DNA from: Clostridia bacterium
GTDB taxonomy: Bacteria; Bacillota; Clostridia; Oscillospirales; CAG-272
Reading direction: 5' to 3'
Assembly: GCA_017473865.1 (NCBI GenBank)
Contig: JAFUJB010000014.1
Coordinates: forward strand, 121,662-185,661
Length of the DNA stretch: 64,000 bases
Below, one piece after another: positions 1 to 8,848 of this stretch. A program made the position numbers and the translations under genes. Every line of letters starts with the position of its first letter. The stretch's first letter is position 1. The notes under the pieces are model-generated. The model saw only the letters and a program-made list of their open reading frames with translations, did not search any database and was not told where the DNA came from.

Positions 1-1
1 A

Positions 2-475
2 TTAAAATTTGAAACGTTTGATATTTCCGAAGTCATCAAGGAAACTTTTGCACGTTATCAAAAGCTTGTTAACCAAGACGGCTACGATATTCAGATAATA
101 CAAGAATGCCCTTCACTTGTAACTGCAGACAGACAGAGAATTTTGCAAGTACTCTACAACCTTGTAAACAACGCTGTAACGCACACGGGCGACGACAAAA
201 AGGTTATTATTCGCCAAAGCGAAAAAGTACATTCAGGCAAAAACTACGTTAGAATTGACGTAATTGACACGGGAAGCGGAATTGAACCCGATAAGCTGCC
301 TCTTATCTGGGATAGATATTACAAGGTTGACAAATTCCATAAACGAGCGCAGGTAGGCTCGGGACTTGGTCTTTCAATCGTAAAATCCATTGTTGAACTT
401 CACCAAGGCTATTACGGCGTAACGAGTACGCTTGGACTTGGTTCGGACTTCTGGTTTGAAATACCTAAAGCGTAA
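2..475 (+). CDS. Sensor histidine kinase, C-terminal ATPase part (5' end outside window)
   Basis: The open frame enters from the left edge, so only about 157 C-terminal residues are visible. They form a GHKL/HATPase_c domain: an N-box (NLVNNAVTHT), a G1 box (DTGSGI) and a G2 box (GSGLGLSIV). This is the ATP-binding half of a two-component sensor kinase that autophosphorylates a His upstream and passes phosphate to a response regulator. Sensor and dimerisation domains are not visible, so the signal cannot be inferred. Two terminator-like hairpins follow directly, so it is the last gene of its unit. The family call is secure; the subtype is unknown. Confidence 0.93.
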   Translation, partial: LKFETFDISEVIKETFARYQKLVNQDGYDIQIIQECPSLVTADRQRILQVLYNLVNNAVTHTGDDKKVIIRQSEKVHSGKNYVRIDVIDTGSGIEPDKLPLIWDRYYKVDKFHKRAQVGSGLGLSIVKSIVELHQGYYGVTSTLGLGSDFWFEIPKA

Positions 476-478
476 TAC

Positions 479-562
479 AGAGATGGTGTGCATAGCACAC
501 CATCTCTCTTATTATATAAAATCGGCTATATATAGGTAAATCCCATATATAGCCGCTTTTTT
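479..562 (+). terminator. Tandem terminator hairpins after the histidine kinase
   Basis: The first hairpin (479-507) has 13-bp arms around a 3-nt ATA loop and starts four bases after the stop codon. The second (523-555) has arms CGGCTATATAT/ATATATAGCCG and is followed by a six-T run (557-562), a typical intrinsic terminator for plus-strand transcription. Confidence 0.75.
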
Positions 563-571
563 AATGCAAAT

Positions 572-608
572 AAAGGCTACACACGGGCGAAGCCCGTGTG
601 TAGCCTTT
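572..608. repeat. Long perfect hairpin, ACACACGGGC family, copy A
   Basis: Perfect 17-bp inverted repeat with a GAA loop. Each arm ends in GGGC/GCCC next to the loop and carries the core GGCTACACACGGGC. Near-identical hairpins occur at 8933-8967 and 23774-23808. It lies between convergent transcription units and adds to, rather than replaces, the terminators on either side. Confidence 0.8.
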
Positions 609-620
609 ATCGTGTTCAAA

Positions 621-650
621 CAAAAAGTGTGTGGAAAAAACCACACACCT
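621..650 (-). terminator. Terminator of the ylxM-ffh-rpsP-khpA unit
   Basis: On the minus strand an 8-bp stem (GTGTGTGG/CCACACAC) with a T-rich loop is followed by five T residues, immediately downstream of the khpA stop codon. It ends the operon here, so rimM, trmD and rplS, often found next, are not in this transcript. Confidence 0.85.
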
Positions 651-655
651 TCTTG

Positions 656-892
656 TTATCTTATTTCAACGGTAACCTTTTTACCGTCGGCGTTTGCCGC
701 CGCTTTCATAACAGTACGGATAGCTTTTGCAATTCTGCCGTTACGTCCGATTACTTTACCCATATCCTGAGAAGCAACACTGAGCGTCAAAACAACGCTG
801 TTTCCGTTTTCATTCTGGATTACAGTAACCTCATCGGGCTCGTCGACTATCGACTTTGCTATATCCGTAAGAATCTGCTTCAAATCCAACAT
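656..892 (-). CDS. khpA: KH-domain RNA-binding protein KhpA (YlqC family)
   Basis: A 78-residue protein with a single KH domain. The RNA-binding GxxG loop is in IGRNGRIAKAIRTV (about residues 48-61). In Firmicutes KhpA pairs with KhpB/Jag, binds many RNAs, and affects cell division and elongation in streptococci and lactobacilli. It sits 21 bp after rpsP, the usual order rpsP-khpA, and is the last gene before a terminator. The length is typical of the family. Confidence 0.95.
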   Translation of the reverse strand: MLDLKQILTDIAKSIVDEPDEVTVIQNENGNSVVLTLSVASQDMGKVIGRNGRIAKAIRTVMKAAANADGKKVTVEIR

Positions 893-913
893 AGTGCTTT
901 ACCGCAGATTGAA

Positions 914-1156
914 TTATTCTGTAATGCCGGCTTTTTTGAGAAGTGCTTTAACAGTTTCTGTGGGCTGAGCGCCGTTGCCGATCCACTTTGTTGCCTTTTC
1001 AGCGTCGATCTTGATTTCAGCGGGATTTGTCAAAGGATTGTAATAACCGATTTCTTCGATAAATCTGCCGTTACGGGGAGATCTTGAATCTGCTACGATT
1101 ACTCTGTAGAAAGGCTGCTTCTTTGCGCCAACTCTCTTAAGTCTGATTTTTACCAT
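914..1156 (-). CDS. rpsP: 30S ribosomal protein S16
   Basis: 80 residues beginning [18 protein letters not shown], the conserved S16 start, with the [16 protein letters not shown] core. A longer frame could begin at a TTG at 1171, but that start would lie inside the ribosome-binding site. The GGAGG at about 1164-1168 places the ATG at 1156. S16 is a primary-assembly protein of the 30S body. It lies in the ffh-rpsP-khpA arrangement common in Firmicutes. Confidence 0.97.
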   Translation of the reverse strand: MVKIRLKRVGAKKQPFYRVIVADSRSPRNGRFIEEIGYYNPLTNPAEIKIDAEKATKWIGNGAQPTETVKALLKKAGITE

Positions 1157-1239
1157 TTTTGTTTCCTCCAAAAATTATATAAATAAATTTATTTTGTTTA
1201 CTTTCCTTTACGCTACGCTATATTTGATAACATACCGTT

Positions 1240-2622
1240 TTATTTTTTCTTTTTCTTGTTTTTCTTTATCTTTTTCTTCGTAAATCTGTTTCCAAAGCCG
1301 CCAAAACCGCCGAGTCCCGGGATACCCTTGCCCGAGGAAAGCTGCTTCATAAGCTTGTTTGTCTGTTCAAACTGTTTGAGAAGCCTGTTTACGTCTTCGA
1401 CAGTCGTACCGCTTCCCTTTGCAATCCTCTTTCTTCTCGACGAAGAGATTATTTCGGGATTTTCTCTTTCCTGAACAGTCATTGATTTTATGATGGCTTC
1501 CATACGGTCAATCTGTTTTTCGTCAATTTTTGCATCTTTTAGGTCAAGTCCCTTAACTCCGGGCATCATACCCATAAGCTGTTCCATTGAACCCATACCT
1601 CTGATTTGCTCAAACTGTTCGAGATAGTCGGTCAGAGTAAATTTCGACTCGCGGAGCTTTTGTTCAAGTTCCGCCGCCTTTTTCTCGTCATAAGCCTGCT
1701 CCGCCTTTTCAATAAGCGAGAGCATATCGCCCATACCGAGAATTCTTGATGCCATTCTGTCGGGATGAAACGGCTCTATCGCATCAAGTTTTTCGCCCGT
1801 ACCCACATATTTTATGGGTTTTCCCGTAATATATCTTACGGAAAGCACGGCGCCGCCTCGCGTATCACCGTCCATTTTCGTAACGATAACACCCGTTATG
1901 TCAAGCAAATCGTTGAACGACTGCGCAACGTTTACCGCGTCCTGACCGGTCATCGCATCCACAACGAGCAGTATTTCAGTCGGCTGGACCTTGGCTTTTA
2001 TATTGCGGAGCTCATCCATCATTTCTTCGTCAATGTGCAGTCTGCCCGCCGTATCGACGAATACCATATCATAACCGTTTTTCTTTGCGTGCTCAACGCC
2101 TGCTTTTGCAATTTCGACCGGACTTATCTTGTCTCCCATTGTAAATACGGGAACACCGATCTGTCCTCCTACAACTTCAAGCTGTTTGATAGCCGCAGGT
2201 CTGTAAACGTCGCAGGCTACAAGCAATGGACGTTTGCCCTGCTTCTTGAAATGTGCCGCAAGTTTTGCCGCGTGAGTCGTCTTACCTGCACCCTGAAGAC
2301 CCGTCATCATTATAACAGTCGGAGGCGCGGGTGAAATATTGATCTTTGACTGAGTGCCGCCCATAAGCTCAATAAGCTCTTCGTTTACGATCTTGACAAT
2401 CTGCTGAGCGGGCATAAGGCTTTCAAGCACCTGTGTGCCGACTGCCCTTTCTGTTACTTTATTTATAAAGTCCTTGACTACCTTGAAGTTTACGTCTGCC
2501 TCGAGCAACGCGAGCTTAATCTCGCGCATACCCGCCTTAACATCGCTCTCGGTAAGTTTTCCTTTACTTCTGAAACTCTTGAATGCTGAAGATAATTTGT
2601 CTGCAAGGCTTCCGAATGTCAT
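1240..2622 (-). CDS. ffh: Signal recognition particle GTPase Ffh (SRP54)
   Basis: 460 residues with the N domain, the G domain (P-loop GLQGAGKTT at residues 108-116, DTAGR, TKMDGD) and a C-terminal Met-rich M domain (MGSMEQLMGMMPG) that binds signal peptides and 4.5S RNA. The tail ends in a very basic Lys-rich segment. Ffh delivers nascent membrane proteins to FtsY and SecYEG. AAAGGAGG lies seven bases before the ATG. It follows ylxM by 24 bp; ylxM-ffh is a conserved Firmicute pair. Confidence 0.98.
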   Translation of the reverse strand: MTFGSLADKLSSAFKSFRSKGKLTESDVKAGMREIKLALLEADVNFKVVKDFINKVTERAVGTQVLESLMPAQQIVKIVNEELIELMGGTQSKINISPAPPTVIMMTGLQGAGKTTHAAKLAAHFKKQGKRPLLVACDVYRPAAIKQLEVVGGQIGVPVFTMGDKISPVEIAKAGVEHAKKNGYDMVFVDTAGRLHIDEEMMDELRNIKAKVQPTEILLVVDAMTGQDAVNVAQSFNDLLDITGVIVTKMDGDTRGGAVLSVRYITGKPIKYVGTGEKLDAIEPFHPDRMASRILGMGDMLSLIEKAEQAYDEKKAAELEQKLRESKFTLTDYLEQFEQIRGMGSMEQLMGMMPGVKGLDLKDAKIDEKQIDRMEAIIKSMTVQERENPEIISSSRRKRIAKGSGTTVEDVNRLLKQFEQTNKLMKQLSSGKGIPGLGGFGGFGNRFTKKKIKKNKKKKK

Positions 2623-2646
2623 TTACAGCCTCCTTTTTTATCAGTA

Positions 2647-2997
2647 TTAATCAAGCATTTTCTCTGCTACGGCAATAATGCCGTCTATTTCTTCACTGAG
2701 ATGGGGATTTTTTTCTTTCATTGAAACAAGACGGTTAATTATATAATCCGTATTTGCCTTGTTCTCGGTAAACTTGGACAAAAGTCCGAGTTTTTCTTCC
2801 ATATCCATAAGAATTGTCTTGCACTTATTGAGCGAATCCCGTACTCCCTGAGGCGTAATACCCGTGATCTCGGATATTTCACGGAGCGAAAGGTCCTCAT
2901 CAAACGAGAGTGATGCAATTTCTTTCTGACGCGCGGTCAGTATATCGCCGTAAAAATCAAACAAAAGCGACATATTCAATTTTTCATCGTATTTCAT
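2647..2997 (-). CDS. ylxM: YlxM/p13-like SRP-associated protein (UPF0122)
   Basis: 116 residues beginning MKYDEKLNMSLLFDFYGDIL, matching the YlxM family start; the AGGTG upstream of 2997 supports this Met over one seven codons earlier. The protein is a sigma-70 region 4-like helix-turn-helix (SLREISEITGITPQGVRDSL). In Streptococcus YlxM binds the SRP and modulates its GTPase. It is the first gene of the ylxM-ffh-rpsP-khpA unit, with a consensus promoter directly upstream. Confidence 0.92.
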   Translation of the reverse strand: MKYDEKLNMSLLFDFYGDILTARQKEIASLSFDEDLSLREISEITGITPQGVRDSLNKCKTILMDMEEKLGLLSKFTENKANTDYIINRLVSMKEKNPHLSEEIDGIIAVAEKMLD

Positions 2998-3030
2998 CGC
3001 ACAACACCTGTAAAGCAAAACACTTTACAC

Positions 3031-3059
3031 ATTATAACAACAAAACTCCCCTTTGTCAA
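3031..3059 (-). promoter_or_regulatory. Sigma-A promoter of ylxM-ffh-rpsP-khpA
   Basis: Minus-strand TTGACA (3054-3059), 17-bp spacer, TATAAT (3031-3036): a perfect consensus. The -35 hexamer lies in the loop region of a short inverted repeat (CCCC/GGGG, about 3046-3065) that has a T run on the plus strand. Confidence 0.92.
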
Positions 3060-3088
3060 GGGGGTTTTTGTATTTTAATTAAAAGTAA

Positions 3089-3123
3089 TGGCTGTATACG
3101 CGTTCTGCCCGTACACAGCCATA
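3089..3123 (-). terminator. Hairpin terminator after comF
   Basis: Long hairpin with ATGGCTGTATACG-like arms and a small loop, directly after the comF stop codon. It belongs to the same structural class of 3-nt-loop intergenic hairpins seen elsewhere in the window. The T run after it on the minus strand is short and interrupted. Confidence 0.65.
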
Positions 3124-3125
3124 GC

Positions 3126-3872
3126 TTAGCTCTTTCCTTCGTTTCTTGTACACAATATACAATCTACTCTCAATGCACCGTGCTCTTTAAGAAGCTCAGC
3201 GCACGCTGTCGCCATTGAGCCCGTAGTGCCTATATCGTCGACAAGCAGTATGTTCTTGCCGCGTATATTGTCAATAGTTTTCTTCTTTATACTACAATTC
3301 TTTCTTGCATTTTCGCGTCTCTGCTCCACGTGGTCAAGCTTCTTTTGCTCGGTCTTGCCGCCTTTGTGAAATAGTACGTCTGCATACCCGATTTCAAGAA
3401 CTTCCGCCAATCTTTTTGCAAGCTTTTTCGCGTGGTCGTAGCCGTATTTCTTTATATTCCTAGGACCTCTGGGCACCCCGACACATACTGTGTTTTCCAA
3501 TTTCTTTTTGTTTACGAGATTATCTGCCATCTCATTTGCAACAAAATCAAAAACGTCGCTGTCATTGCTCCTTTTCAGAGCATATACGAGCATATTCGCT
3601 ACATTTTCTTCATCTTGAGAGGAATACGGCGCAAGATGTCTTACCGAGTCGACTCTGCTGTTATAAAAACGGCATTCGCATTTTACGTGTTCTTCCATAC
3701 AGTTCGGACAGACCTCGGTCTTTTCATCTTCCCATTTTTCGTAACAGGTATCACACATATATCCGTCATAATCATACGCAAGAAGCTGACCGCATCCGAC
3801 GCACCTTTTGACGAACATAATTTTGAGTAATTTTTCCTTTATCTTTTTGAGTCTGTTCATATAATGTATCAT
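3126..3872 (-). CDS. comF: ComF family phosphoribosyltransferase-like protein
   Basis: 248 residues. The N-terminus carries a zinc-finger-like cluster of paired Cys (CVGCGQ, CDTC, CPNC, CEC). The C-terminus has a type I PRTase PRPP loop (LLVDDIGTTGS). ComF proteins are needed for transformation in Bacillus, where ComFC works with ComFA after DNA entry; orphan copies are widespread and their role is less clear. The start overlaps the recD2 stop as ATGA, so translation is probably coupled. An alternative start four codons later exists. Confidence 0.9.
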   Translation of the reverse strand: MIHYMNRLKKIKEKLLKIMFVKRCVGCGQLLAYDYDGYMCDTCYEKWEDEKTEVCPNCMEEHVKCECRFYNSRVDSVRHLAPYSSQDEENVANMLVYALKRSNDSDVFDFVANEMADNLVNKKKLENTVCVGVPRGPRNIKKYGYDHAKKLAKRLAEVLEIGYADVLFHKGGKTEQKKLDHVEQRRENARKNCSIKKKTIDNIRGKNILLVDDIGTTGSMATACAELLKEHGALRVDCILCTRNEGKS

Positions 3873-6136
3873 TCAAAAACACTTAATAGCTGTTCAAGTC
3901 CCGTATATCGCTGAGTAGGCTTATTGGTGTCGACCATCTGCTGAACGACGTTCGCTTTGCCGACCATAATAACCATTCTCTGCGCTCTCGTTACGGCGGT
4001 ATAGAGCAGATTTCGCGTCATAAGTCTGGGAGTAAAGCTGTACATCGGAATTATTACAACAGGATATTCACTTCCCTGACTTTTGTGTACGGTTATAGCA
4101 TAGGCGTGTTCAAGCTCATCGAGATACGAATAGTCGTAGTCGACGTATCTGTTGTCGTCAAACACTATACGCATACGCTCGTTTCTGTTATCGATCTCGC
4201 TTATTATTCCAATATCGCCGTTAAATATGCCGACTCCCTCTTTATCTTCGCTTACCCATTCGATATCGTAATTATTTTTTACCTGCATAACCTTGTCTCC
4301 CTCGCGGAAAACAACGTCGCGCACTCTTTTTTCTTTTTTATTTGGGGACGGCGGATTCATAACCTTCTGTAAAAGGCTGTTAAGTACGACTGTACCCGCA
4401 CTTCCCTTTCTCGACGGGGTTATGACCTGTATATCACCGACAATTTCTTTTCCGTAAGACTTTGGCAACCTGACAGCACACAGCTCAGCTACCGTTCTTG
4501 CAATCATATCGTCGTCCTCGCGCGGCAGGAAGAAAAAGTCGCTGCTTTTCGAGGTTAGAGTGGGATATTCACCCTCGTTAATCGCGTGGGCGTTGGTAAC
4601 TATCAAACTTTCTTCGTCCTGTCGGAATATCTCTTTTAATTCAACCGTATTAAATCTGTCGCTTCTTATTATATCACAAAGAACGTTACCCGCGCCAACC
4701 GACGGAAGCTGATCCACGTCTCCGATAAGTATAAGCTTTGAGCCCGGTTTTACCGCCTGCAAAAGAGCGGAAAAAAGCATCGTATCCATCATTGACGCTT
4801 CGTCGACGATAATCACGTTTTCGTCAAGTCTTGAATTTTCATTTCTGCGGAAAACGGGTTTGCTTTCGTTTGAATAGTCCATTTCAAGAAGGCGGTGTAT
4901 GGTCTTTGCCTCGTGCATGGTTGATTCGCTCATTCTTTTTGCAGCCCTACCCGTAGGTGCGGCAAGAGCTATTTTATAACCGAGATCTTCAAATACCCTG
5001 ATAACTGCTCGAATTACCGTAGTTTTACCTGTACCGGGACCGCCCGTCAGCACCATAACTCCGCTGTTAACCGAGTTAATGATTGCTTTTTTCTGCATTG
5101 CAGCATAGTCAACACCAAAGTCGCTTTCAATACGCAATATCATTCTCGATATGTCGCCTACATCTATTTTGGGGCATAGGTTGTCCAGCAGCTGAAGCTT
5201 GTCGGAAATATATTTTTCCGCATCGTAGTATTCTTTAAGGTATATACAGGGTCTGTTGCCATAAGTCTTTTGTACAAGCTGATTGTTAAGCAATAGCTCA
5301 TTCAGCGCATTTTCAACCACATCTTCATCGATGCTGAGCATCGATGAAGCCGCGGGAATAAGCTTGTTTCGCGGAATAAACATATGTCCGTTCTGTATGC
5401 CGTTATATAACAGCACGTATTTCAGCCCTGATCTTGCTCTTTCTTCGGTATAATTGTCTATACCGAGGCTTTTGGCGATCATATCCGCCTTTTCAAAGCC
5501 GATGCCGTATATTTCATCGCACAGATTATAGGGATTTCTCTTTATAATATCAATAGAGCCGCTTCCCCATTTTTTGTATATCTTTACTGCGGTGGCGGGA
5601 CCGAAAAACTCTCTTCCGAACATAACGAGATTACGCAGACCAAACTGCGACTTAAATTCTTCGGATACTGCCTTTGCTTTTTTGAGCGTTATTCCCGGTA
5701 TCTCGGCAAGCCACTCGGGGTGATTTTCAATTACGTCAAAGGTATCAATTCCGTATTGACCGACAATTTTTAAAGCGAGAGAGGGGCCTATTCCCTTCAG
5801 CGTTCTTGACGAAAGGTATTTGAGAATGGCGTTTTCGTTTACAGGCAGCTGCTTTTCATAGTATTCTACCTTAAACTGCCTGCCGTATGAAGAATGAACG
5901 ACCCACTCTCCCATAGCTCGTATCATTTCTCCTGCACCAAGAAAAGGCATTTCGCCGACAGCGGTAACAAGCTCGTCGTCATCGGTAGCGATCTCGCATA
6001 CGGTATATCCATTTTCTTCATTTTGATATATTATGTTTTCAACCGTGCCCGATATCTCAGGTTTGTTTTCTTCGTTGTGCTCGTTGTTTTCCGCGTTCTG
6101 ATCGAGCTTACCGATTATCTCGCTTACGTCTCTCAA
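3869..6136 (-). CDS. recD2: ATP-dependent DNA helicase RecD2
   Basis: 755 residues. After an acidic, Asn-rich N-terminus come the RecD2 OB-like domain, tandem helix-hairpin-helix segments (about 110-220), and a superfamily 1 helicase core: Walker A LTGGPGTGKTT (363-373), Walker B IIVDEASMMD, GDVDQLPSVGAG, and motif VI YTAVTRAQRMV. RecD2 is a 5'-3' helicase acting in replication and repair in bacteria without RecBC. The start is TTG at 6136 with GGTGGAG upstream; it overlaps the previous stop as TTGA. Same operon as comF and the small membrane protein. Confidence 0.96.
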   Translation of the reverse strand: MRDVSEIIGKLDQNAENNEHNEENKPEISGTVENIIYQNEENGYTVCEIATDDDELVTAVGEMPFLGAGEMIRAMGEWVVHSSYGRQFKVEYYEKQLPVNENAILKYLSSRTLKGIGPSLALKIVGQYGIDTFDVIENHPEWLAEIPGITLKKAKAVSEEFKSQFGLRNLVMFGREFFGPATAVKIYKKWGSGSIDIIKRNPYNLCDEIYGIGFEKADMIAKSLGIDNYTEERARSGLKYVLLYNGIQNGHMFIPRNKLIPAASSMLSIDEDVVENALNELLLNNQLVQKTYGNRPCIYLKEYYDAEKYISDKLQLLDNLCPKIDVGDISRMILRIESDFGVDYAAMQKKAIINSVNSGVMVLTGGPGTGKTTVIRAVIRVFEDLGYKIALAAPTGRAAKRMSESTMHEAKTIHRLLEMDYSNESKPVFRRNENSRLDENVIIVDEASMMDTMLFSALLQAVKPGSKLILIGDVDQLPSVGAGNVLCDIIRSDRFNTVELKEIFRQDEESLIVTNAHAINEGEYPTLTSKSSDFFFLPREDDDMIARTVAELCAVRLPKSYGKEIVGDIQVITPSRKGSAGTVVLNSLLQKVMNPPSPNKKEKRVRDVVFREGDKVMQVKNNYDIEWVSEDKEGVGIFNGDIGIISEIDNRNERMRIVFDDNRYVDYDYSYLDELEHAYAITVHKSQGSEYPVVIIPMYSFTPRLMTRNLLYTAVTRAQRMVIMVGKANVVQQMVDTNKPTQRYTGLEQLLSVFE

Positions 6137-6435
6137 CTTTTCTCCACCCTTTCTGCCCGAAAAACCTCTGAATCGGGGTTTCTGGAAGCTATTTCTTTGA
6201 CGGTATTACCGTCTGCTTCTGAGTCTACCAATATTATTGTTTTCGTTCTCCCCATAAATGCTTTTTTTGCAAGTAAAATATTTGAAAATATGTCGCTGTC
6301 ACTTTTTTTGAAAAAAGCTATGCAAATATTTTTCTTATCCTTGCAAAAGAAAGTGTATGTAAGATTTATTATAAGGCAATACAATCCGTACACGGTCAAC
6401 ATTGCCATAGTTATTTCAAGTAAAGTAGTCAACAT
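6133..6435 (-). CDS. Small membrane-anchored protein of unknown function
   Basis: 100 residues, family not recognised. One N-terminal transmembrane helix (about residues 4-30) is followed by a basic, soluble stretch; no enzymatic motif is visible. GGAGG precedes the ATG by five bases and there is a strong promoter upstream, so it is a real gene. It is first in a tightly overlapping operon with recD2 and comF (4-bp overlaps at both junctions). That suggests a membrane-linked role in DNA repair or uptake, but this is inference from context only. Confidence 0.75.
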   Translation of the reverse strand: MLTTLLEITMAMLTVYGLYCLIINLTYTFFCKDKKNICIAFFKKSDSDIFSNILLAKKAFMGRTKTIILVDSEADGNTVKEIASRNPDSEVFRAERVEKS

Positions 6436-6502
6436 AAAATCCTCCTTATTGCTATTGTATGTAATAAGAAGGCATTTTGTTTTTCAAAACTACTATGTAA
6501 TT

Positions 6503-6531
6503 ATTTTACCACATAAAGAACGGCAAGTCAA
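6503..6531 (-). promoter_or_regulatory. Sigma-A promoter of the recD2-comF operon
   Basis: Minus-strand TTGACT (6526-6531), 17-bp spacer, TAAAAT (6503-6508). The -35 hexamer lies in the 3' arm of the metK terminator hairpin (6520-6549). Confidence 0.9.
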
Positions 6532-6549
6532 CAAAAGCTGACCTGCCGT
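6520..6549 (-). terminator. metK terminator overlapping the next promoter
   Basis: Inverted repeat ACGGCAGGTCAGC/GTTGACTTGCCGT with a short loop, followed by TTCTTT, starting nine bases after the metK stop codon. Its distal arm supplies the -35 box of the downstream operon. Confidence 0.75.
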
Positions 6550-6558
6550 AAACGATTT

Positions 6559-7737
6559 TTATGCTTTTTCTTTGATCTGTTCTGCAATGTCGGTCTTTTC
6601 CCAAGGCGCATTTACGTCTTCTCTGCCCATATGACCGTATGCGGCAAGAGGGCTGTAGATAGGACGGCGGAGGTCAAATCTTTCGATAATTGCAGAGGGA
6701 CGGAGATCAACGAGTTCGGACACGATCTCCGAAATTCTCTCGTCGCTTACCTTGCCCGTGCCGAAAGTATCGATCATAACGGAAAGGGGCTTGGCAACGC
6801 CGATAGCATAAGCGATCTCAACCTCGCACTTGGAAGCTATTCCCGAAGCAACAACGTTTTTTGCTACGTAACGAGCTGCGTACGCTGCAGAACGATCTAC
6901 TTTTGTGGGGTCCTTGCCTGAGAATGCACCGCCGCCGTGTCTTGCATAACCGCCGTATGTATCAACGATAATTTTTCTGCCCGTTAATCCCGAGTCGCCC
7001 GCAGGGCCGCCGATTACAAATCTGCCCGTGGGGTTTACGAAATACTTTGTATTTTCATCAAGAAGGTTTGCGGGGATAATGGGTTTGATTACCTTTTCAA
7101 TAAGGTCGTTTCTGATCTGTTCCTGCGTTGCATCGTCGTCGTGCTGTGTGGAAATGAGAACTGTGTCAACTCTTACGGGCTTGTCGTCGACGTATTCAAC
7201 CGTAACCTGAGTCTTACCGTCGGGACGGAGATACTTGATAATTCCGTCTTTTCTTACCTTTGTAAGCTGTTTTGCAAGCTTATGAGAAAGCGAGATAGGC
7301 ATTGGCATAAGTTCTTCTGTTTCGTTACACGCATAACCGAACATCATACCCTGGTCGCCCGCGCCCTCATTGAGTTCATCTGTAATTTCGCCTCGCTTTG
7401 CTTCTTCGGACTTATTAACCCCCATTGCAATATCGGGTGACTGCTCGTGAATGGAATTAATGACCGCGCACGAGTCGTAGCTGAAGCCATAATCTGATTT
7501 TGTATAACCGATTTCTTTAATCGTATTTCTAACTACAGTCTGAATGTCAACGTGAGATTTGGTCGTGATCTCACCCATAACCATAACGAGACCCGTCGTA
7601 ACAACCGTTTCACAAGCAACTCTTGACTTGGGGTCGTCTTTAAGCATTGCATCAAGTACAGCGTCGCTGATCTTGTCGCACACTTTGTCGGGATGGCCTT
7701 CTGTTACCGATTCCGACGTAAACAAAAACTTCTTCAT
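6559..7737 (-). CDS. metK: S-adenosylmethionine synthetase
   Basis: 392 residues, full length. It makes SAM from methionine and ATP in the cytosol. Signature motifs include [19 protein letters not shown] at the N-terminus, [12 protein letters not shown], and the Gly-rich [19 protein letters not shown]. The start has AGAGGT upstream. It is a monocistronic unit with its own promoter, SAM-I riboswitch and terminator, so product feedback at the RNA level is expected. Confidence 0.98.
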   Translation of the reverse strand: MKKFLFTSESVTEGHPDKVCDKISDAVLDAMLKDDPKSRVACETVVTTGLVMVMGEITTKSHVDIQTVVRNTIKEIGYTKSDYGFSYDSCAVINSIHEQSPDIAMGVNKSEEAKRGEITDELNEGAGDQGMMFGYACNETEELMPMPISLSHKLAKQLTKVRKDGIIKYLRPDGKTQVTVEYVDDKPVRVDTVLISTQHDDDATQEQIRNDLIEKVIKPIIPANLLDENTKYFVNPTGRFVIGGPAGDSGLTGRKIIVDTYGGYARHGGGAFSGKDPTKVDRSAAYAARYVAKNVVASGIASKCEVEIAYAIGVAKPLSVMIDTFGTGKVSDERISEIVSELVDLRPSAIIERFDLRRPIYSPLAAYGHMGREDVNAPWEKTDIAEQIKEKA

Positions 7738-7780
7738 TTTCTTACCTCTTTTATTTATACTATTATTATTTCACAAAAAT

Positions 7781-7909
7781 AAAACCGCCTCGAAAGAAGC
7801 GGTAAATGTCGACCTCATCTTTCGGATGTTTCCGCAGGATTTGGCACCTTAAAAATCTTTCAGGTTGCCGGGCATCACAGGGCCTGTCCCTCCGCCTCTC
7901 TTGATAAGG
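7781..7909 (-). promoter_or_regulatory. SAM-I (S-box) riboswitch with terminator, metK leader
   Basis: On the minus strand the aptamer spans 7909-7813. P1 is formed by CCTTATC (7903-7909) and GATGAGG (7813-7819). The conserved S-box core GGCGGAGGGACAGGCCC, the following GATGCCCGGCAACC and the later GGTGCCAAATCC are all present. The expression platform is a hairpin at 7781-7803 (ACCGC/GCGGT) followed by a T-rich tract. SAM binding should favour this terminator and switch metK off. Confidence 0.96.
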
Positions 7910-7937
7910 AAATATTCAATAATTAATTTGCCTATAT

Positions 7938-7966
7938 ATTATATACTCAATATCGAATTTTGTCAA
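7938..7966 (-). promoter_or_regulatory. Sigma-A promoter of metK
   Basis: Minus-strand TTGACA (7961-7966), 17-bp spacer, TATAAT (7938-7943), a perfect consensus. It begins within a few bases of the ribU stop codon, and no separate ribU terminator is visible. Confidence 0.92.
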
Positions 7967-7968
7967 TA

Positions 7969-8640
7969 TTATGCGTCAAAAAGTGTAAAATTACCTTTCA
8001 TAACAACCACAACGAATATTGCAGTCAGAACAAGTACGACCAAGGAGCTAACTGCAAGTATGATAGATTTTTTGTCTTTTCTGTCCACCGTGCTGTTTGA
8101 TGGGGGTAAAAGACTTGTTTTTCTCAATATATTCGTAACAGGCTTATATATTAAAAGCATAACACTTGCATTCATTAACCCCTTGCTTAAATTAAAGGGC
8201 AAAAGAAGCGTCGGAAGCATTCCAACAACATCCGATCTTGAAGCTCCCGTATAAAGAGGCGTAATAAAAACGTTTGCAATCGCCATTACCGCAACAACAG
8301 CAATAACCGAGCTTACCGCCGCAATTATTGCGCCCGAGAACGATCTCTTATATTTATATACAATACCGCAAGGGATAAGAAAAGCGGAACTTGATAGAAT
8401 ATCCATTATCAATCCGTAAGGACCGGTATCGCCTATGGTTACCGATTCGACAACGGCAACGAGGATCGAGCATATCGCCCCTGCAACGGGACCGTAAATC
8501 AGAGCGCCGACTGAAAGGATGGCATCCTTGAAGTCAAACGTCAGAAAGCCTACGTTGAATCTGAAAAAGAACATGGCGATGAAGCCGAGTGCGCATATCA
8601 TCGCAAGTACCGTTAGTTTTCGTGTTGGATTGTTTTTCAT
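7969..8640 (-). CDS. ribU: Riboflavin ECF transporter substrate-binding (S) component RibU
   Basis: About 223 residues with five or six hydrophobic helices (first about 10-30, then 40-65, 75-95, 105-130, 155-170, 190-215), the size and pattern of an ECF S component. It is expected to bind riboflavin and act with shared EcfT/EcfA ATPases encoded elsewhere. The vitamin assignment rests mainly on the FMN riboswitch directly upstream. The start at 8640 (MKNNPTRK) is set by GAGGAG seven bases before it, in preference to an earlier Met. Confidence 0.9.
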   Translation of the reverse strand: MKNNPTRKLTVLAMICALGFIAMFFFRFNVGFLTFDFKDAILSVGALIYGPVAGAICSILVAVVESVTIGDTGPYGLIMDILSSSAFLIPCGIVYKYKRSFSGAIIAAVSSVIAVVAVMAIANVFITPLYTGASRSDVVGMLPTLLLPFNLSKGLMNASVMLLIYKPVTNILRKTSLLPPSNSTVDRKDKKSIILAVSSLVVLVLTAIFVVVVMKGNFTLFDA

Positions 8641-8662
8641 ACAGTTTCTCCTCAAAAAAACA

Positions 8663-8846
8663 AAAATCCCCGTAGCATAATACTACGGGGCATAAAAATT
8701 TACATAACAAAACGTTATCAACCCACTTCTCTCATCCGGACTGTACCGTCGGCTCTGGAATTACACCAAATCAACCTTTTTATAACAAAAGGCTCGCGGG
8801 CTATACCGCCGGTGAGGAATTACACCTCGCCCCGAAGTTGTTGATA
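8663..8846 (-). promoter_or_regulatory. FMN riboswitch (RFN element) with terminator, ribU leader
   Basis: The aptamer runs on the minus strand from 8846 to 8716. P1 is TATCAAC/GTTGATA (8840-8846 with 8716-8722). Conserved blocks are CTTCGGGGCGAGG, CACCGGCGGTATAGCCCGCG, GATTTGGTGTAATTCC and GCCGACGGTACAGTCCGGA, ending in GATGAGAGAAG. A strong terminator hairpin (about 8666-8690, CCCCGTAG arms) followed by T-rich sequence lies between the aptamer and ribU. FMN should repress transporter expression. Confidence 0.97.
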
Positions 8847-8848
8847 CT

